The notes beneath the pieces are model-generated. The model was not told where the DNA came from. It saw only the letters and a program-made list of their open reading frames with translations, and did not search any database. From the NCBI GenBank assembly GCA_963693085.1, contig OY856413.1, forward strand, positions 104,042,801-104,106,800: a stretch of DNA of 64,000 nucleotides. Reading direction: 5' to 3'. Each line of letters starts with the position of its first letter. The stretch's first letter is position 1. A program made the position numbers and the translations under genes. The DNA is from Alisma plantago-aquatica (lineage: Eukaryota > Streptophyta > Magnoliopsida > Alismatales > Alismataceae). Positions 58,206 through 64,000 of this stretch are shown piece by piece.

Positions 58206-60287
58206 AAAACATACTTCTCCTCAAGTGTGCTCCAACTCAATTTGTATAAGAAAGGGAAAATGCATTCATTATGATGATTGTTGGTTAAATAAGCCCATGT
58301 TTGAAATCATACATGAATGAACTACTCCCTTTTGCGCTTTCACATTCCAAATGTAATTTAAGTGCAAAGCAGAAAAACTTTCCATATGGGACACTAAACA
58401 TGTATGTAAGTCGTGCAATGTTCATAAAGCTCCGATGGATCGTTTCAGACATGAAATGGACCAAAATAGTTTGAGATGATGTTTCACTCGCAAACATTTG
58501 ACCTTATATCCAATCCACCTCATGTGAGACACTTGGATATTTATTGGGATATGATGGACTAGGATTGACTTTCCGTAAACCATGGGAATGCAATTGGTAG
58601 AAATGATTATAGAAGGAAAGTTTGGATGCTATTACATAGAGCACCCATATTTTCTCTTTTTTTTATACTATTTCATAGAGCATCTTTTATTTATATTTGA
58701 ATTGTTTTTTTTTTTTTTCTATCGACCCCTCTGTAGCTAGGGCATGTGGTGGTAGGAAGAAGTACGAAGTTGAGAGATTGCCCCCCCTAATATTTTAGCG
58801 GGTGGCCAAGGGAGAATATGTGCATGATTGATATATTTTCATGAGGAAGAGAGGTAAGAAATGGTGGAAGAGACGTGAATAACAATGATGATCAGATAGT
58901 GTGGATTTCTATATACAATCTCACTAAAGCAAGCTAATTCCACATCTTTCACAAGAAATGACAACAGGATTGAATGAAAATTTATGCTACATTACATTAT
59001 TTTCACAAGTAATGAATGCCATCAAGCATTTAAGGCTTGCTAGAATTTGATTTCAACCAAATATTAATCTTTCCATGTGAGGAATGGAACACATGGAGAG
59101 TTTCAGGACTTGGCATCACTTAGCAAAAAAATCATGTGATAATGAGATGTATATTTCAAGGGTCATGAAATTAAGTTAAAAAAGACAAAGATTTAGTCAA
59201 CATACAATTTTATGAAACTAGATTCAAGTTAGGGATGATTTGGGAAAAATGATGTCAAATCGCCCTATTTCTCATCAAGACCTATTCTAGGAAGAAAGAA
59301 ATGGCATGAAACCAAATTATATATAAGCACACGATAAAGAACACAAATTTACATGAATGGTCTACAAGTGGATGAAATACAATTGGTTTTTGAAAAATGA
59401 CACAAAATGGAAGAATTAAAACTATATGGTATGCAAGTATGCAAAACAAAATGAGTAACTATCTAGATAAGTATGTGAGTCCTTTAATGTCCTCATAAAA
59501 ATAGTAGGATAGAATATATATTCGATATAGATAGGGCGTACCACCCTACCACACCAAGCTTTTGAATCATGTTGTCCTAAACATGAAACAAATCCTCACT
59601 ATGACATGGTGTTGTCAATGTGGTGGTGGTGGATTAGAAACTACTCCTTGAGGTGGAAGGTATTGCTGATAGTGACCCTAATAGTACGCTTGTGTTGGTG
59701 GGTACACATCTGGGTATTCCTACAATGCATTCTAGTAGTCTTCCCCCTGATGAAGCTTTCTTTACACCTACATTATCTAGTAGTAATACATGTGGTTTAT
59801 TTGTTTATGCATATATTTTTAGTCCATCTACATGTCATGCATGGTTTTTTGAATGCCTTCCATCTAAACCTGGATGGTAGATAAGTCATAAGCATTCACT
59901 AATCTCCCTAATCTCTTCGTGCATTCTCACACAATGACGACCACTATTTGGCTATTGCTCTTGTGGTGGTGGTATATTGGACTCCACAACATCAGGGGCT
60001 ACTCTCTCCATGCATGCACCTCAGGGGTGTTACTGCTCAAAATTTTCTGTGGTTTCCCTAATATTGGAATGAATTCAAATTTACCAAGTAAAACCTTGTC
60101 ATGATGTGGAAGCTCAATAGGAAAATCATACAACTTGTTATTCACACGAAAGTAGAATGCATCCCCTTATTTAGAGATCATTTTTGCTTTAATCAAATAA
60201 TTTATGTCCATCATTTGAGGCTCAATTTCTTTCTCAAGATGGTCCAACATGTAACCCAACGAGAGTGCTATGGAAGTCACATTCCCC
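58206..60287 (-). other. Probable non-coding 3' internal part of Athila-like element
   Basis: Position next to the tract and 3' LTR suggests internal element sequence. I recognise no envelope-like, gag or pol text. The overlapping plus-strand frames at 59606-59884 and 59653-59880 are not from a family I know. The element's remaining pol was not found before the copia-like remnant at 60288. Confidence 0.35.
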
Positions 60288-62499
60288 CTATTAGATGTAA
60301 AATATGTTATTGATTAATAGGTTATTTGTTATATGAGCCTAATTATCTTGGACCATTAGGGTTAAGTTTTGCTTCAGCGTACATGCCTCCTTTCCTATAT
60401 ACTAGAGTAGTTTGTCACCTGTCAATAAGAAATACAATACACTTCTCATATTTGACATGACATTGGAGCATTGATTCCAAAAGTAAACCTAGAACACAAA
60501 CAAGAGTGCATTTTCCCATGGGAGTATGTCCTCTCTTCTTGGCTTGGCTGTCGGCCAAACTTCATCCTGACCTCTATGGTCACATACTCTATTATTATTT
60601 CATAAAAATCCAATCATTATGAGCCCCAAACATATTTACCTTGTTTTTGACCCTAACTCTTCCATAGTAGTAGAACCCATGGCCTTCACTCTAGTTTTCT
60701 TTTAGCTTTTCACACCACTGCTTGATTTCATAGTTTCTCCTGAAGACTGTATGGGAGCTATTATATAATCCCCAAGAAAGAAAGTTTCTAATATTTTTTC
60801 AACCAACTCCCCTTCTAATGAATGATTTTAGAAAAATATATCTTCCACAGTTGTGACCACTCTCCACCAGTGGAGTCAACGAGATGGTTGAGGATATATG
60901 GTGCCTCCACCTACAAGAAATTATAAAGGAAATTTTCCTTCTATAACCTATGGATCACCTCATGTGATCTATGCCCGTAGTACAAGGTCATATCATCATA
61001 CAACCACTACCAAACCACTTGGCTCTGTGAGCGTCTATGTCAAAATTGTAAAGGAATATTTATCTCCTCATAACAATTATTTATATAACAAAAGATATTG
61101 AACTAAGACACCTATGTAGAAGACAAAAACAACCATATCTTCCAAATCTCTATTCATAATATGCCTATTTCTAATCAAATCCTTAATCACATCTAATTTT
61201 TGACCTAATCCATACTGCACGGGTGGAGATGATATGGAGGAGAGTGAATAGATAGAGAAAATATAAAGAGGGATTATGAGTAGAAGAAAGTGATGGTATG
61301 TTTATTCCAGGGTGTTCTAATCTCCATGACACTTCCTATTCTTCAACATATCCATATTTCAACGTCTTTATGGTGCTTCAATCCTGCTAAGCATCATGCT
61401 TCCAGTATATCATTGGTGCAACTCGTTACACTGTGTTTATTTGTGTTCGTAATATCATATGCACTTGGGTCAACTATCTATGCGTATTCCATTTGGCCAT
61501 CAGTTTTTGACAATGTTGATGGATCTTAGTTACAATATTAAGCACATAGGGACAGTTGGCCATCACTTTCTAACAATGTTTAAGGATCTTAGTTACAATA
61601 CTGGAACACATTGGGACAGAGCTTGCTCCAATTATTTCAGCCACTTGTTCCCTTTGGTGTTAGTTTTATGGTGATCTTACTGCATCACATAAAATTAATG
61701 GTTACTTTTCAAAAGTGCAGAAACATTAATCTTAAGAATGCTACACATGTAAGGTTGATTATTCATCTAGATTTTATCTTCACCGAGCAATTTTATTCAT
61801 GCCTTCTCAAAGTTGTATATGTCATTTCTTAAGTTCCAAGATGGTTCTTTGAGTGATCTGTTTGAGATTTCATTTATGATTTCTTTCATTCCCTTCAAGC
61901 CCCCAAGAGTCACTCTATATGGATCCAATATGATAGTCAACATTACACCATCATTTTTGTGTTTTAAGATGCCTCTATTGTTGCATCATTGGATGTGTTG
62001 ATTGCTCTTATTCCAATTGCACATTCCTTTATAGTGAAGATGGCATAGTTATGGTGTTTTGATTGTCATCTTCAGATTAATGATCATGTCATTCATTCCA
62101 TATACACTTGAGAAGATCTTATCCAAATCTCAAGTATTTCCAACCTACAAAATATAACTTCAAAGGTGCCATTATCAAATTGTTTTTAGAGAGTCATGTT
62201 TAAGGGAGGAATGAAAATCTTGTATGTGGAGTGAATTTTTCTTTTCTTTTTGATGCATTGTCTAATTGAGTCTTATAAATCCAAGCTAGATATATGATTC
62301 ACCCATAATACAACTTAAGGGGACTGTTAAATGTTAGAAAGTGTTATTATTAGATTGGTCAATTTTCATATGGCCCTAATTGTCTTGGCCCATTGGGGTT
62401 AAGTTCCTATTTCTTGTACAAGCCAACATTCCTATATATAGGATAGGAGTTCATGGTCTCGCAATAAGAAATACAATAGACTTGTGGAATTTTATCCTA
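60288..62499 (+). mobile_element. Short, coding-poor Ty1/copia-like element
   Basis: Two diverged direct repeats of about 170-175 bp (60288-60457 and 62325-62499) share the blocks GGGTTAAGTT, CCTATATA and CAATAAGAAATACAATA in the same order. The second starts TGTTAAATG after purine-rich ACTTAAGGGGAC. The first is followed at 60458-60469 by TGACATTGGAGC, which matches the initiator-Met primer site at 8 of 12 bases with all mismatches transitions. The 1.87 kb interior has no readable pol and includes a 63-bp tandem duplication. It is either an internally deleted or a non-autonomous copia. LTR ends are approximate. Confidence 0.6.
61493..61619 (+). repeat. 63-64-bp tandem duplication
   Basis: Two adjacent units, 61493-61555 and 61556-61619, both run TTGGCCATCA ... 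GGATCTTAGTTACAATA ... GGGACAG with about ten differences. It lies inside the copia-like element. Confidence 0.85.
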
Positions 62500-63479
62500 C
62501 CTGTAAAGAGATGAGATCACTCCTTACTAAAATTTGAAGGAAACACAAAACATCCATCTTTTCACAAATATCATATATATTGGGGGAAGCATGCACCACA
62601 TACAAATAAAATGTCAATAACAAAAAAAGGAAAAGAAACTAATGCAATTACATGGATTTCATCATTGCTCACTACATGAATTTCTCAGAAGAAAAAGATG
62701 AGAAAACAAAGGATCTAGCTTTAGCAAACTAGACATCCTTCAAGCAAGTCTTGAATATACTCCTGATCCTCTTTTCCTTGATGTTGTTCAGCACATTCTC
62801 TAAAATCTTGGTGGTTGGGAAATCACCCAACCAGAGGGAAAGAAAACAAGGTATGTGTCAACAATATGAATAAGAAAAAAAGGAAAGAAAATAACTCAGA
62901 AGTAAAGGCTTTAATTTCATCAATAGATGAAGAGATCAAGAGTATGAGGCATAATCATAATAGATGCTTGCAATAACATTAAAATAGCAAATGAATTGCA
63001 TGCATGATTAATATTAACTACATTAACTAAGTAGGGTTGATACACCTAGTGGACGCCAAACTATAGTTAGTCACCTACATAAATTATATATGGGGGAGAA
63101 TAACACATTCCCTAGGGAAAAATAACACATGCCCTATAAATGGGTGGTTGTATATAAGTATCACTACATTAGATAAATAGTCTAATAAAATCAACATGCT
63201 AAGAGAAACTATGGCAAGTAGAAGCATCATATATTTGAAACATGGAAGTGGAGTACAAGACCCAGGAAATAGAATATCAATACTAATTTTTGAGGAAATT
63301 TAGCAAAAGAGTCATGAATAGAGAAAATAGGGTTCATATAGTGCCTCATTAGGGAATATAGGATTTGGTTTGAAAGTATCCCAACTTAGGGGGTAATAAT
63401 GCACAAACCTTTTTACCGTGTTCAAATACCAAGTTCCATCACTTCTAGATGTTCCAAGTTCAACTTTGGCCTATTTCAA
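62500..63479. other. AT-rich DNA without recognisable gene
   Basis: Short frames only, and no repeat pair or domain seen. It ends at the poly(A) end of the LINE. Confidence 0.4.
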
Positions 63480-64000
63480 TTTTTTTTTTGGCGAGACATA
63501 GAGCTTAATTCTTATTCATTCCGCACTCTACTGCGGATAAATCAGAAAGAATGTCCACCTGGCTCATGTGTAGAAACCAGTGGGGAATAACAGAGGTGAA
63601 GCTGAAGGAATTTTTTGTTTTAATGGCATGCTTAGCCAGGCTATCTGTAGGTACATTGAGTCCTCGAGGGACATGATGGATGACATCTGCAAGGGGGGCC
63701 CCGAGAAGGTTTTTGGTCTTCCTGGCAAAGGGCAGGAACCGAGGAAGAGGTGCATGCTTAGTGAGGTGCCCAATAGCATCCTGTCAATCAGTGAAAATGT
63801 AGCAGGCCGTCCAATTGTTATCCTGGCACAGCTGGGCACCGAACAGGATAGCTTCGATCTCTCTGGCGAGCGGGCTAGAGGATTGTATGATTTGACAGCA
63901 TCCCAGGATGTGGGAACCGTCGGCATGCACTGCATGGGTACCAATAGCCGTTGTGGCCCAGCCATGGTGATGTGTTGCGTCCGTGAAGATGTAAACAGGT
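63480..64000 (-). pseudogene. Plant LINE (L1-type), RNase H 3' end
   Basis: On the minus strand a frame entering from the window edge reads VYIFTDATHHHGWATTAIG, then PLAREIEAILFGAQLC, then YIFTD. After a TGA stop (plus bases 63784-63786) it resumes in the same frame as QDAIGHLTKHA, VPRGLNVPTDSLAKHAIK, ending at a TAA near 63505. These carry the RNase H acidic residues (TDA, E in REIEA, TD before the stop, D in TDSLA), as in the RNase H domain at the C-terminus of plant L1-type LINEs. A ten-base A tail (T run 63480-63489) follows about 15 bp after the stop, the expected 3' end. One nonsense codon makes the domain defective. The longest open frame on this strand (63564-63965) is in the wrong frame. 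Confidence 0.75.

Noticed and set aside
59606..59884. Two overlapping plus-strand frames considered as a host gene exon
   Set aside because: Neither frame resembles a known family, both overlap, and the region probably belongs to a minus-strand Athila-like interior.
63564..63965. Longest minus-strand frame at the window end (133 codons)
   Set aside because: It is a shadow. The frame with RNase H motifs is a different one and carries one stop codon.

Overview
The window looks like transposon-packed, gene-poor heterochromatin of a flowering plant. I found no convincing host gene, tRNA, rRNA or CRISPR array. Every coding stretch I recognise belongs to a plant retrotransposon lineage: Ty1/copia Sirevirus, Ty3/gypsy Tekay (chromovirus), Athila, Tat and a LINE. 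The species cannot be named from the sequence.

Layout, left to right. (1) 1-2218: minus-strand Athila-like element with gag remnant, primer site and LTR; its rest lies outside the window. (2) 2620-5890: plus-strand Tat-type gypsy pol remnant (RNase H, integrase), split by a 1.5 kb solo LTR (3379-4906) with a GGATA target duplication. (3) 7031-15465: the best preserved element, a Sirevirus with both LTRs, CCAAG target duplication, gag, pol and three polypurine tracts. (4) 15759-18877: Athila-like 5' LTR, decayed primer site and 5' part of gag. (5) 18878-39552: a Tekay chromovirus inserted in that gag. A coding-free element (LARD, 18892-27801, 3.5 kb LTRs, CCTGG target duplication) sits 14 bp inside its 5' LTR. 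The Tekay gag-pol (33211-37868) is full of stop codons, mostly TAG at glutamine sites, and its 3' LTR is cut off at about 39552. (6) 39553-42863: a second Tekay-type remnant on the minus strand. (7) 42864-45321: Athila-family solo LTR with an AGTGT target duplication. (8) 45460-47012: degenerate hAT-like DNA element with an 8-bp target duplication. (9) 47021-55618: AT-rich decayed repeat DNA, including an LTR-like block near 50.6-51.9 kb and a 432-bp tandem duplication bounded by TA microsatellites. (10) 55619-60287: minus-strand Athila-family 3' LTR and probable internal DNA. (11) 60288-62499: short, coding-poor copia-like element. (12) 63480-64000: 3' end of a minus-strand LINE with an RNase H domain.

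How the parts relate. Only the Sirevirus could plausibly still make most of its proteins. The LARD shares LTR ends, primer site and pre-LTR motif with the Tekay next to it, so Tekay-type machinery probably moved it. Two patterns cut across families. First, at least six kinds of LTR carry a cluster of short, family-specific inverted-repeat words, in most cases just upstream of the likely TATA box. Second, old elements are inactivated largely by C-to-T type changes, especially CAG to TAG, as expected from decay of methylated DNA.

All boundaries were read by eye. Domain names come from recognised motifs, not from a search.
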